NCBI RefSeq assembly: GCF_004771005.1
Contig: NZ_RQHV01000061.1
Span: forward strand, 310,001-374,000
Source of the DNA: Leptospira ilyithenensis
Lineage (GTDB): Bacteria; Spirochaetota; Leptospiria; Leptospirales; Leptospiraceae
DNA length: 64,000 bases
Direction: 5' to 3'
Below are positions 18,224 to 26,658 of the stretch, in pieces. Under the pieces are notes generated by a model. That model worked only from the letters and a program-made list of their open reading frames with translations. It did not search any database and was not told the origin of the DNA. The translations under genes and the position numbers were made by a program. The first letter of the stretch is position 1; each line of letters opens with the position of its first letter.

Positions 18224-19100
18224 GATTTTCCAAACGAAACTTATCCTATTACTCGCATTATTCGGATTCTGTTTTTTTACCATCCAATGTGGTGAAAAAA
18301 GATTTAAAAAAATGACATACGAACCTATCTCCTATTCCAGCACGAAAGTCATAGTAAAACGTGCGGATACCGTAAATGTAAAACTTCCGGAAAAACCTGC
18401 GGTCTATGCGGTTATTCAAACAACGACAGGGGATCTGGTCTTGGAATTATTTGCGGACGCAGCTCCCAAAACCGTCCAAAACTTCATCGACCTTGCCCAA
18501 GGGGAAAAAGACTTCACCAATGAAAAAGGGGTAAAAGAAAGACGTCCCTTTTACGACGGACTTAAATTCCATAGAGTGATTCCTGATTTTATGGCACAAG
18601 GCGGATGTCCTAGAGGAGACGGAGGAGGAGGCCCTGGCTATAAATTTGAAGATGAGATCAATGCGAAAGCGATCGGACTCGATAAATTAAAAGTGAAAGA
18701 CGCTCCTCAATTCCAGGCACAATTGCAAAGAGTCGTACTTTCCGAGTTCAATATTCAAAACAGACAACAGTTAGACGAAAAACGTGTCGAAGTGGAAGCC
18801 GCTTATACGGATGCTTTGGAGCTTCCAGTTATGGAAATTCTATATAGAATCGGATACCGTTTCAATGAAGTTGTTCCAAGTAAAAAAGCTGTGAGACATT
18901 CTTTAGCTATGGCGAATGCAGGTCCAAATACAAACGGATCTCAATTTTTTATCAATCAAGTGGATACCCCTCATCTGGATGGAATTCACACGGTTTTCGG
19001 TCATTTGGTTTCAGGAACGGAAGTTTTGGATCGAATCATAGAAAAAGGAAATTTACAAACTACGATTAGAAAAGTATCAGTGGTAGATAAAAGACAATGA
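18216..19100 (+). CDS. Cyclophilin-type peptidyl-prolyl isomerase, lipoprotein, with internal insertion
   Basis: 294 aa. The lipobox is FTIQCGE with Cys near residue 25, so it is anchored in the envelope. The cyclophilin core is visible in two parts: [13 protein letters not shown] and FEDE, then after about 80 residues [31 protein letters not shown]. The insertion (about 155-232; [15 protein letters not shown]... to [10 protein letters not shown]) is helical and charged. It catalyses Xaa-Pro isomerisation during folding of exported proteins. It overlaps argH by 8 nt and the next gene by 4 nt. Confidence 0.86.
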   Translation: MFKIFQTKLILLLALFGFCFFTIQCGEKRFKKMTYEPISYSSTKVIVKRADTVNVKLPEKPAVYAVIQTTTGDLVLELFADAAPKTVQNFIDLAQGEKDFTNEKGVKERRPFYDGLKFHRVIPDFMAQGGCPRGDGGGGPGYKFEDEINAKAIGLDKLKVKDAPQFQAQLQRVVLSEFNIQNRQQLDEKRVEVEAAYTDALELPVMEILYRIGYRFNEVVPSKKAVRHSLAMANAGPNTNGSQFFINQVDTPHLDGIHTVFGHLVSGTEVLDRIIEKGNLQTTIRKVSVVDKRQ

Positions 19101-19693
19101 ATTACCTAGACGGAGTTGAAATCATTCGAAAATACACTGCCGGCTCCTCTGTGGAACCGGTGTTGGACTTTATTCAACTCGTCCCGCATGATGAGGAAGG
19201 TTTTGCCAATGCATTGGATGAAATCGGCTCTACCAATAAATACCCTGATACCTTAGTCGGTCTTTTGTCCTTTATTAGTTTTATTTTGGCTCATAAAGCA
19301 AAAGTCAACGACTTGTATGAAAATGCCTTGGACCGTTACGAGGTATTGAGTCAGATGACTACAAAAAGAAAGCCGAATGATGAAGAGGCGAAGATCAAAC
19401 GAACTTTGACGGATTTTATTTTAAAAATAGAAAAGGTATTCGAGATCCAAGACCTAACAGATGAAAGTTTGGTCAAAGAATTGAACCGGTTTGTCTCCGA
19501 GGCAAATCTTTACGGAATCACTGAAAATGAAATCAAAACCATGAAGATTTCTTCAAAAACGGTGGCACTTGTAGAGGCTCATTTGGACAAACATCGCGAA
19601 AACTACTATCAGTATAAAAAGTTTAAAGCGATTATGATCCGCCTGATCCGAATTGCGGATTATATCATTGCAGAAGCCAAAAGAATGGTCTGA
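19097..19693 (+). CDS. Conserved alpha-helical protein, unknown function
   Basis: 198 aa, no signal peptide or membrane segment, mostly amphipathic helix with Lys/Glu and aliphatic residues. I recognise no family. It is joined by ATGA to the cyclophilin gene, and the next gene starts 64 nt after it ahead of fliM. A flagellar or adaptor role would be a guess from position only. Confidence 0.65.
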   Translation: MNYLDGVEIIRKYTAGSSVEPVLDFIQLVPHDEEGFANALDEIGSTNKYPDTLVGLLSFISFILAHKAKVNDLYENALDRYEVLSQMTTKRKPNDEEAKIKRTLTDFILKIEKVFEIQDLTDESLVKELNRFVSEANLYGITENEIKTMKISSKTVALVEAHLDKHRENYYQYKKFKAIMIRLIRIADYIIAEAKRMV

Positions 19694-19757
19694 TTCGCCC
19701 ATTTATGTCTTAAAAAATCTCCTAAAGATTTCCGGTTTCTGCCGAAATTGTTACTGT

Positions 19758-20744
19758 ATGCGAGTATCTTTGGTAGGATTCCTTATTTTGTCTTTAACTG
19801 GCTCTCTTTTCGCCATTCCCGACAGGGATGCACGCGGGGAAAGGGTGGAAAATTTTGTCGCCCTCCAATCTAAAATCAAAGTTAGTTTGACCAAAAGAAA
19901 TTTTACCGAAGGGGAAAGAATTCCCTTGCAGTATTCGATTCAGAATACGGGAAAAGAAGTAGTTCGCATTTTTCCTGCGGGGGATTTTCGTTATTCCTTT
20001 CAAATCATCATCAAAGACGAAGACGACCGTTTGGTGGCACCTCAGGAAGATCCGGAATTTCACGATCCCATTTTAAAAAGAAGAACTACTGTCGTAAACC
20101 TTGTAGGCGATGAGAACAAAGAAATCATACTTCACCGAAATGAATCTTTTTCCAAGATCATTTATTTGGATGAATATTATTCCTTCTTGCCTGGTAAAAA
20201 GTACTTTATCACAGGTTATTTTTATCCCAATTATACTGAAGACAAAGATTCTTTTCTAAGATCTGAAAATACTTCTTCCTTTCTTTTGGAAAAATCAAAT
20301 ATAGAAAGAAACTTTACTCCTTTGGCACAGAACTTAGGAGAAACTGGATTCGTCACTCCCGAGGAAACCATCTTTTTATTTCTCGGTTCGGAAATGAAAA
20401 AGAATTGGGAATCCCATTTCAAATGGATCGATTTTTCGGAATACATTCTGAATTATGACAGGTTTAGTACCGTTTATGCTGAAAGTCATGCAAGTGACAG
20501 AGATGCGATTGTAGAAGAGTTCAAAAGGTATCTTACTGAATCGCCTTCCGGCAAATTGAAATATTTCAAAGTTCTTTCCGTGGATTATCCTTCTAAAAAC
20601 GATGCAAGAGTCCAAGTTTATGTGGAAAGAATGATCGGGCGTTTTAAAACAAGATATGAATACGGTTATTCCCTGAAAAAAGACGAAGGAAATCGAGTTG
20701 GGTATTGGCAAATTAAGAATCTACTGGTTAAGGTAAAAAAATGA
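19758..20744 (+). CDS. Secreted Ig-like-domain protein, unknown function
   Basis: 328 aa from ATG 19758, which gives a signal peptide (MRVSLVGFLILSLTGSLFAIPD). The earlier ATG at 19653 lies inside the upstream gene and gives no sensible signal. The N-terminal ~130 residues (KVSLTKRNFTEGERIPLQYSI, IQNTGKEVVRIF) look like an Ig/BsuPI-type beta domain. The C-terminal part (YFKVLSVDYPSKNDARVQVYVERM) looks like an NTF2-like or small alpha/beta domain. It overlaps fliM by 4 nt. Probably periplasmic. Confidence 0.6.
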   Translation: MRVSLVGFLILSLTGSLFAIPDRDARGERVENFVALQSKIKVSLTKRNFTEGERIPLQYSIQNTGKEVVRIFPAGDFRYSFQIIIKDEDDRLVAPQEDPEFHDPILKRRTTVVNLVGDENKEIILHRNESFSKIIYLDEYYSFLPGKKYFITGYFYPNYTEDKDSFLRSENTSSFLLEKSNIERNFTPLAQNLGETGFVTPEETIFLFLGSEMKKNWESHFKWIDFSEYILNYDRFSTVYAESHASDRDAIVEEFKRYLTESPSGKLKYFKVLSVDYPSKNDARVQVYVERMIGRFKTRYEYGYSLKKDEGNRVGYWQIKNLLVKVKK

Positions 20745-21766
20745 CCGAAATTCTCTCACAGGACGAAATTGATGCACTGTTAAACGCCATCTCTTCAGGA
20801 GAGGTGTCAGAAGATGAATATTCATCCGTAGGTGAACAGAAAAAGGTAAAGATCTACGATTTCAAAAGACCGGATAAGTTTTCAAAAGACCAGATTCGTA
20901 CTTTGCAGATGATGCACGAGACGTTTGCGCGTCTTGCTACAACGGGTCTTTCGGCGCAGCTCCGAGCCTTGGTTGTGGTTCACGTGGCTTCGGTAGATCA
21001 GTTGACCTATGAAGAATTCATCCGTTCCATTCCGAATCCGACCACACTTGCCGTTATCAATATGGACCCTCTTCGGGGATCTGCGATCCTTGAAATCGAC
21101 CCTTCCATTTCCTTCACAATCATCGATCGTTTGTTTGGTGGAAAGGGAGAATCTTCCAAGGTAAACCGCGAACTTTCCGATATCGAGCTTTCCGTAATGG
21201 AAGGTATCATTGTAAGGATTTTGGGAAACCTGAGAGAATCCTGGTCTACTGTAATCGACCTTCGTCCACGTCTCGGAAACATCGAAACAAACCCTCAGTT
21301 CGCCCAAGTTGTGCCTCCCAATGACATGGTGGTACTTATCACACTCGAAACAAAAGTAGGGGAAGTGGAAGGGATGACCAACCTTTGTATTCCCTATATT
21401 ACGATCGAGCCGATCATCAACAAACTTTCCGCACAATACTGGTATTCCTCGATTCGTAAGGGGGAAGTGGACGAAAATAGAGCTGTCATTCAGGAACGAC
21501 TGGACCAAGTCAAAATCCCTTTGATCTCTGAAGTCGGAAGCGTAGATATTTCGTTAAACGATCTTATGAATTTGCATACCGGAGATGTGATCAAATTGGA
21601 AAACACTCCGATCAAAACCGACCTCACCGTAAAAGTAGGGGATCGTAGTAAATTCAAAGCAACACCCGGCAGAGTGGGAAATCGTTTGGCGATTCAAATC
21701 GGAGATTCTATTGAAGACATCCCGGATGAGCTGCTCGGATCTACCCGTTCCGAACAAGAATACTAA
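20741..21766 (+). CDS. fliM: Flagellar motor switch protein FliM
   Basis: 341 aa of the flagellar C-ring. The N-terminal peptide LSQDEIDALLNAI (5-17) is the CheY-P-binding motif. The central CheC-like domain contains FSKDQIRTLQMMHETFAR and TLAVINMDPLRGSAILEID. The C-terminal SpoA domain (VKVGDRSKFKATPGRVGNR) binds FliN. It is coupled by ATGA to the preceding secreted-protein gene. It is 9 kb from fliN, an unusual separation for motor-switch partners. Confidence 0.95.
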   Translation: MTEILSQDEIDALLNAISSGEVSEDEYSSVGEQKKVKIYDFKRPDKFSKDQIRTLQMMHETFARLATTGLSAQLRALVVVHVASVDQLTYEEFIRSIPNPTTLAVINMDPLRGSAILEIDPSISFTIIDRLFGGKGESSKVNRELSDIELSVMEGIIVRILGNLRESWSTVIDLRPRLGNIETNPQFAQVVPPNDMVVLITLETKVGEVEGMTNLCIPYITIEPIINKLSAQYWYSSIRKGEVDENRAVIQERLDQVKIPLISEVGSVDISLNDLMNLHTGDVIKLENTPIKTDLTVKVGDRSKFKATPGRVGNRLAIQIGDSIEDIPDELLGSTRSEQEY

Positions 21767-21783
21767 TCCTATCTTTTTCTTGG

Positions 21784-23133
21784 ATGATTCGTATATTTGT
21801 AAAACAGGTTTATTTATCAGGATTTTTGGCTATCATCGGATTGATCTTTGTATTGATTTCATTTTCTTCTCAAAATATTAGCGCAAAATCTAAAAAGAAA
21901 AAAGAAATCGTAAAACAAAAGTTAATCGTTCTTTCCATCGACGGATTCCCAGGGTATTATTTTGATTCTCCGGAAATTCTGAGCCTTTTGCCTAACTTGA
22001 AAGAGTTTTCTGAAAAATCTTCCTTCTCCCGGGAGATTCAAACCGTAAATCCCAGCGTTACTTATCCGGCGCATACTTCCATGGTGACTGGAGTCGATCC
22101 GAGTACGCATGGAATTTTAAACAACACTCTCGTTGATCCGTTTGAAAAAAACGATGGAGGTTGGACTTGGTATGCGGAAGATATCAAAACAGGAACCCTT
22201 TGGGACTATGCAAAATTAAAATCCAAAAAAACGGGAAATGTATTTTGGCCGGTCACAGTCGGAGCTGCTATCGATTACAACTTACCACAGATTTGGCGAA
22301 AGAGAATTCCCGAGGATGATAAACTTTTGCGGGCCTTATCCACGGGAGGACTTCACAAACGTGCAGAGCTTGCCGTAGGAGAGCCGTTAAATGACGTCAC
22401 TAAGGATTTGGTCAAATTCAGGACTGGTTTCTGGTTATTTGAAACTTTTCAACCGGATTTGCTCTTTTTATACACCACCGATTTGGATAGCACTCACCAT
22501 GCTTACGGGCCTGGCTCGACGGAAGCAAAAGAAAAATTAAAACAAATCGATTCCGAATTTGGAGAATTCGTAAAAGCATTGAATCTGTACAATCGTAACG
22601 ATCTCGCTTTACTTCTTATTTCCGACCATGGTTTTTCCTACGGAGAAAGCCTTTGCCAACCTAATGTATATTTGTTGAACAAAGGTTGGATCCTTCCCGA
22701 TTTGCAAACATATGATTTTATTTTTAAAAGTTCCGGCGGATCTGCCATTTTACTTCCCGGAAATCGAAATACATTGACGGAAGAGGAAAGAATTTCTTTG
22801 AAGAATGATTTGGAGATGAATTGTCCCGGAACCAAATGGAGGGACAATTCGGAAGATATTTCGGACTTAAGAAAATCCCAACACCCTGATGCACTGGGCC
22901 TGCTTACCACAAAGGAAAAAATCTATATTTCCGGTTCCAGAAAAGGTTCAGTTTTTCAGATCGTAAAACAACCGATCTACGGACATGGTTATGACAATCA
23001 AAATCCCGAAATGAAAACCATAGGCGGATTTTATTTTAAAAAGATGAAGAATAAAGAAGATTGGAAGATGAGTTCCGTAAAAGATGTTTTTGTCAATGTT
23101 TGCAGATATTTGGATCTGGACTGTAAAAAATAA
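21784..23133 (+). CDS. Alkaline-phosphatase-superfamily phosphodiesterase (NPP type)
   Basis: 449 aa. A hydrophobic N-terminal anchor (FLAIIGLIFVLISF) is followed by the ectonucleotide pyrophosphatase/phosphodiesterase fold: VLSIDGFPGYYFDS (metal ligand Asp), NPSVTYPAHTSMVTG (Thr nucleophile and start of the second metal site), TTDLDSTHHAYGPG, LISDHGFSYGE and IYGHGYDNQNPEM (remaining metal ligands). Probably a periplasmic or membrane-bound phosphodiesterase. Substrate unknown. It follows fliM by 17 nt. Confidence 0.87.
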   Translation: MIRIFVKQVYLSGFLAIIGLIFVLISFSSQNISAKSKKKKEIVKQKLIVLSIDGFPGYYFDSPEILSLLPNLKEFSEKSSFSREIQTVNPSVTYPAHTSMVTGVDPSTHGILNNTLVDPFEKNDGGWTWYAEDIKTGTLWDYAKLKSKKTGNVFWPVTVGAAIDYNLPQIWRKRIPEDDKLLRALSTGGLHKRAELAVGEPLNDVTKDLVKFRTGFWLFETFQPDLLFLYTTDLDSTHHAYGPGSTEAKEKLKQIDSEFGEFVKALNLYNRNDLALLLISDHGFSYGESLCQPNVYLLNKGWILPDLQTYDFIFKSSGGSAILLPGNRNTLTEEERISLKNDLEMNCPGTKWRDNSEDISDLRKSQHPDALGLLTTKEKIYISGSRKGSVFQIVKQPIYGHGYDNQNPEMKTIGGFYFKKMKNKEDWKMSSVKDVFVNVCRYLDLDCKK

Positions 23134-23137
23134 CAGC

Positions 23138-23362
23138 TTATCTTTTCCAGTGAATGCATTCACCGGGACATTCGTCCATTTCCTTTTGTACTTTTTTTAT
23201 CTCGTCTTCAGGAATGATTGCATCATTGATGGACTCTCCTTCAATATGAGTTTGGGAGAGGTCGTCTTCATCCATCATAAAGTATTTGGGAAAATTATCA
23301 GCACATTGGTTGCAGGAAGTGCAATTGTCTTTATCCACATAGGCTTTTTTCATATCAATCAA
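23138..23362 (-). CDS. Small [4Fe-4S] ferredoxin
   Basis: 74 aa. CTSCNQC (14-20) and CPGEC near the C-terminus give three plus one Cys ligands for a single cubane cluster; the middle is acidic. The TTG at 23362 is preferred over the ATG at 23353 because GGAGG lies 7 nt upstream and because it overlaps the SemiSWEET stop as TTGA. It is the last gene of queF-SemiSWEET-ferredoxin. Partner redox enzyme unknown. Confidence 0.85.
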   Translation of the reverse strand: MIDMKKAYVDKDNCTSCNQCADNFPKYFMMDEDDLSQTHIEGESINDAIIPEDEIKKVQKEMDECPGECIHWKR

Positions 23363-23616
23363 TTCGGATCCTCCGACTTAAGTTTATAAATGAGTATCGT
23401 GCTAACAAATACCAACGTAAAACTGTTGGCGAGTATGATCGGCATATTCGAAATCAGGATTCCGTAGACGAGCCAAAGCGAAATTCCCATACTAAGAAAG
23501 ATGTACATATTTCTGGAAATATCTCTGGTTTGTTTGGTAAGTATGACCCGAAGCACCTGTGGTAAAAAAGACAAAGTAGTGCATATGGCTGCTATGTATC
23601 CGAGGATCACTTCCAT
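23359..23616 (-). CDS. SemiSWEET sugar transporter
   Basis: 85 aa, three transmembrane helices (ILGYIAAICTTLSFLPQVLRV; MYIFLSMGISLWLVYGIL; ANSFTLVFVSTILIYKL). LPQ in the first helix is the PQ-loop signature, and TKQTRDISRNMYI is very close to the L. biflexa SemiSWEET whose structure is known. It works as a homodimer that moves sugar by facilitated diffusion. It overlaps ferredoxin by 4 nt and ends 1 nt from queF. Confidence 0.93.
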   Translation of the reverse strand: MEVILGYIAAICTTLSFLPQVLRVILTKQTRDISRNMYIFLSMGISLWLVYGILISNMPIILANSFTLVFVSTILIYKLKSEDPN

Positions 23617-23617
23617 A

Positions 23618-24019
23618 TTATTTTTTGTATTCCCTGCTCACGATAGTTTTGACTCCTCCGCGGATATTGTAGTCTCCAATTACTTTTAGGTAATTTGGAT
23701 CAACTGCTTGGATCAGATCTTCCAGAATTTTATTGACTACATTTTCATGAAAAATCCCCACATTTCGAAATGCCAGAACGTATTCTTTGAGAGATTTCAG
23801 TTCAATGCACTTTTCCTTGGGGGAATACTCTATGAAAATGGTTCCAAAATCAGGCAGACCTGTTTTGGGGCATACTGCCGTGAATTCGGGGATGGTGAAT
23901 TCGATTTTATATTCCCTACCTGAGTAGACATTGGCAAACCATTCGATTTCCGGGGTCTTCCAGGCGGGGATGTGGTCTTGTTTGTCCTCGTAGAGAGAGA
24001 CGGATTTTTTTTCCGACAT
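23618..24019 (-). CDS. queF: NADPH-dependent 7-cyano-7-deazaguanine reductase (short QueF)
   Basis: 133 aa. It reduces preQ0 to preQ1 in queuosine synthesis. The thioimide-forming Cys is C50 in FTAVCPKTGLPDFG; KCIELKSLKEYVLAFRN and FHENVVNKILEDL follow. Length fits the unimodular type. It is the first gene of the minus-strand group and its start is 42 bp from guaA. I looked for a preQ1 riboswitch ahead of it and saw none. Confidence 0.93.
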   Translation of the reverse strand: MSEKKSVSLYEDKQDHIPAWKTPEIEWFANVYSGREYKIEFTIPEFTAVCPKTGLPDFGTIFIEYSPKEKCIELKSLKEYVLAFRNVGIFHENVVNKILEDLIQAVDPNYLKVIGDYNIRGGVKTIVSREYKK

Positions 24020-24061
24020 TTGTTTACCCTGGCATTTGCAAAATTATTTTGGAACCATCCC

Positions 24062-25873
24062 ATGAAAAGTGATAAAAAAATCGCGGTTATTGATTTCGGC
24101 AGCCAATACACACATTTACTTGCTTCAAGAATTCGCAGACTAGGAGCTTATACGGAAATCCTAAGCAATGAAGAGCCGCTTTCGGTTTATTCCTCTTATG
24201 CAGGCATTGTCTTGTCGGGAGGTCCTTCCAGCGTTTATGAAGAAGGTGCCCCTTTGCTGCCAAAAGAGTTTTTCCAACTCGCCGTTCCCATCCTTGGAAT
24301 TTGTTATGGTCATCAACTTTTGATGAAAACATTGGGAGGAGAGGTAGTTACTTCTTCAAGTAAAGAATACGGTCCTGCAACTCTCAATTTAATTTCCGGC
24401 AAAAAATCCAAACTTACGGATAGAGTTTCGGTTCATTCTAAAGTTTGGATGAGCCATGGAGATGAAGTTACAAAACTCCCCGATGGTTTTGAAATCATGG
24501 GAGATTCGGATAATTGCCGTTATGCTTTTGTTTCAGACGAATCTAAAAATTATTTTGGAATCCAATTCCACCCCGAAGTGACTCATTCCGAAGAAGGAGA
24601 AACCATACTTGAAAATTTCATCCGAATCTGCGGGCTTGCAAATTCATGGAGTTTGACTTCCTTTCTCGAAAGGGAAATAGATCTCCTTAAGAAGAAGGTT
24701 CCTTCTGACAAAAATGTATTTTTACTTGTTTCCGGTGGAGTTGATTCATCTGTCGCCTATTTATTGTTAGCAAAGGCTTTAGGTAAAGACAGAGTTAAGG
24801 GTTTGCTGGTAGACACCGGTTTTATGAGAAAGAACGAGGTCAGCGACTTAAAGGAAAATTTGGACAAGCTGGGATTTGATCTGACCATCTGGGATGAGAG
24901 TTCCGAATTTTACAGATTGCTTGCCGACAAGTCGGAACCTGAGGAGAAAAGAAAGATCGTGGGAGATCAGTTTTTGGAAGCTCAATCCAAGGCAGTCAAG
25001 TCTCTCGGTCTGGATTCCGAAAATTGGATTTTGGGACAAGGAACGATTTATCCGGATACGATCGAATCCGGTGGAACCAAACATTCCCATAAAATCAAGA
25101 CCCATCACAATCGGGTTCCCGCCATTCAAAAGCTGATCGAATCGGGAAAAATCATAGAGCCGATCGCCGAACTGTACAAAGACGAAGTTCGGTTGCTTGG
25201 AAAACTTTTGGGATTACCGGATCTTTGGATTGAAAGACATCCTTTTCCGGGACCTGGGCTTGTGGTAAGGATGATTGCATCTCAGGAAACCAAAGATAAA
25301 AACGGAGAAGCAGAGGCATTGTCATTGGCGAAGGGTTTCGATCCTAAGGCAAATGTAGGAGTTTTGCCCATCCAATCCGTGGGAGTACAAGGAGACCAAA
25401 GAAGTTATGCTCATTGCGCCGTATTGAATGATTTCACCAAAGACTGGAAACAATTGGAAGAGCTCTCCATTCAAATTACAAACGGAATCAAAGCAATCAA
25501 TAGAGTTGTTTTTGCTCCCGATTTACCGGTGCTTCCCGAGAGATTTTTTTACAACCAAATCAGAATGGACAAATTTCACTCCGATTTGCTGCGAGATGCA
25601 GATTCGATTGTAACCGAACATCTCTATAAAGAAAAAATCCACACAGAGATATGGCAGATGCCTGTGGTGCTTGTCCCCGTAGGACTGCGGTCGGATAGTT
25701 TCGGAATTGTTCTACGTCCCGTAGAATCCCAGGAAGCGATGACTGCCAATTTTTATCAGATGAATCGTGAAATCCTCAGTCGCATAACAAGCGAAATACT
25801 GAAAATACCGGGTATTTCACTTGTGCTCTACGATCTAACTCACAAACCACCGGGCACGATCGAGTGGGAGTAA
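24062..25873 (+). CDS. guaA: GMP synthase (glutamine-hydrolysing)
   Basis: 603 aa from ATG 24062 (MKSDKKIAVIDFGSQYT), which is the family N-terminus; the frame is open upstream to 23972. The amidase has C81 in GICYGHQLL and H170/E172 in FHPEV. The synthetase P-loop SGGVDSS is at 224-230. It is ~80 residues longer than E. coli GuaA and has the extra C-terminal region seen in human-type GMP synthase (from ~GNGEAEALSLAKGFDPKANVG). The C-terminal HKPPGTIEWE is universal. It makes GMP from XMP, Gln and ATP. Confidence 0.94.
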   Translation: MKSDKKIAVIDFGSQYTHLLASRIRRLGAYTEILSNEEPLSVYSSYAGIVLSGGPSSVYEEGAPLLPKEFFQLAVPILGICYGHQLLMKTLGGEVVTSSSKEYGPATLNLISGKKSKLTDRVSVHSKVWMSHGDEVTKLPDGFEIMGDSDNCRYAFVSDESKNYFGIQFHPEVTHSEEGETILENFIRICGLANSWSLTSFLEREIDLLKKKVPSDKNVFLLVSGGVDSSVAYLLLAKALGKDRVKGLLVDTGFMRKNEVSDLKENLDKLGFDLTIWDESSEFYRLLADKSEPEEKRKIVGDQFLEAQSKAVKSLGLDSENWILGQGTIYPDTIESGGTKHSHKIKTHHNRVPAIQKLIESGKIIEPIAELYKDEVRLLGKLLGLPDLWIERHPFPGPGLVVRMIASQETKDKNGEAEALSLAKGFDPKANVGVLPIQSVGVQGDQRSYAHCAVLNDFTKDWKQLEELSIQITNGIKAINRVVFAPDLPVLPERFFYNQIRMDKFHSDLLRDADSIVTEHLYKEKIHTEIWQMPVVLVPVGLRSDSFGIVLRPVESQEAMTANFYQMNREILSRITSEILKIPGISLVLYDLTHKPPGTIEWE

Positions 25874-25874
25874 T

Positions 25875-26285
25875 TTAAGGAAGCAGTATCCAAAGGATCG
25901 CCATTGTACCCATGGCAATTTCAGGAAAACGGCGATCAAAGAAGGATTTGGGCTCTTCCTTTTTCTCTTCGGTGGCAGCGCCGGTTACTTCCGCCTCTTT
26001 CGTTTCTTCTTTTTTTCCTGAACCGAACATCCTGGAAAAGAAACCTGGCTTTTCCGCAGGTTTTGCATCTTCCCAAACTACGGGAGATGTAACAACTGTG
26101 ATTTGGTTCTTTTTAAACGTTTGTTTGGTTCCATCCTTTGATTCCACTAGGATTTCCGAAGGGCTAGGGCTGGATGTCTTTACATTTTCAATCAATTGTT
26201 TCGAAGCCTTGACTGTAACCGAATCAGCATAAAGCGAAGAAACCAAAACGGAGAAAAGCAAAGTATAAAGTAAATTTCGATTCAT
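25875..26285 (-). CDS. Small secreted protein with C-terminal membrane segment
   Basis: 136 aa with signal peptide (LLYTLLFSVLVSSLYAD), a central low-complexity Lys/Glu-rich stretch (KKEETKEAEVTGAATEEKKEEP) and a short hydrophobic C-terminus (MGTMAILWILLP). The first mature ~50 residues (VTVKASKQLIENVKT; VESKDGTKQTFKKNQ) could be a small beta domain. Not recognised. It converges with guaA with 1 nt between them. Confidence 0.6.
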   Translation of the reverse strand: MNRNLLYTLLFSVLVSSLYADSVTVKASKQLIENVKTSSPSPSEILVESKDGTKQTFKKNQITVVTSPVVWEDAKPAEKPGFFSRMFGSGKKEETKEAEVTGAATEEKKEEPKSFFDRRFPEIAMGTMAILWILLP

Positions 26286-26376
26286 ACCATCTACAAAGAT
26301 GGAACTTGTTTACTCTCGCAAATGGATTTCTTTCCGAATTATTACATTCAGGTTAAAATGTGGAAGTTAATTGCAT

Positions 26377-26404
26377 TTGACAGGGGGCTTCGAAATTTTA
26401 GCCT
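26377..26404 (+). promoter_or_regulatory. Promoter for tRNA-Cys
   Basis: A full TTGACA at 26377-26382 lies upstream of the tRNA, with TAGCCT (26399-26404) as the best -10 at 16-bp spacing. The expected start falls ~15 nt before the mature tRNA. The -35 is a perfect consensus; the -10 is weak. Confidence 0.5.
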
Positions 26405-26426
26405 ATCCAAAGTCCCTATGAAAAAG

Positions 26427-26500
<74 letters not shown>

Positions 26501-26516
26501 TATGATTTCTTTTCCC

Positions 26517-26547
26517 TTGACTTTGGGACATCAGAAAAAATCATAAC
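26517..26547 (+). promoter_or_regulatory. Possible promoter for tRNA-Leu
   Basis: TTGACT (26517-26522) and CATAAC (26542-26547) with a long 19-bp spacer lie in the 60-bp gap between the two tRNAs. Weak; transcription from the tRNA-Cys promoter is equally likely. Confidence 0.35.
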
Positions 26548-26560
26548 TTTAGGCAAAACT

Positions 26561-26644
26561 GCCTGGATGGTGGAACTGGTAGACACACAGGACTTAAAAT
26601 CCTGTGGGAGTAATCCCGTGCGGGTTCGATTCCCGCTCCAGGTA
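26561..26644 (+). tRNA. tRNA-Leu (UAA), CCA not encoded
   Basis: An 84-nt class II tRNA with long variable arm (TGGGAGTAATCCCG). Acceptor GCCTGGA (26561-26567) pairs with TCCAGGT, giving a terminal G-U. Anticodon loop CTTAAAA gives TAA. The following bases are AGA, not CCA, unlike the adjacent tRNA-Cys. A 65-codon frame overlapping it is a tRNA artefact. Confidence 0.95.
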
Positions 26645-26658
26645 AGATGTTTCCTTCT

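Noticed and set aside
20882..21508. 208-codon frame antisense to fliM
   Set aside because: fliM is complete and conserved; the antisense protein has no recognisable feature.
24020..24061. PreQ1 riboswitch before queF
   Set aside because: The 42-bp gap has no preQ1 aptamer signature.
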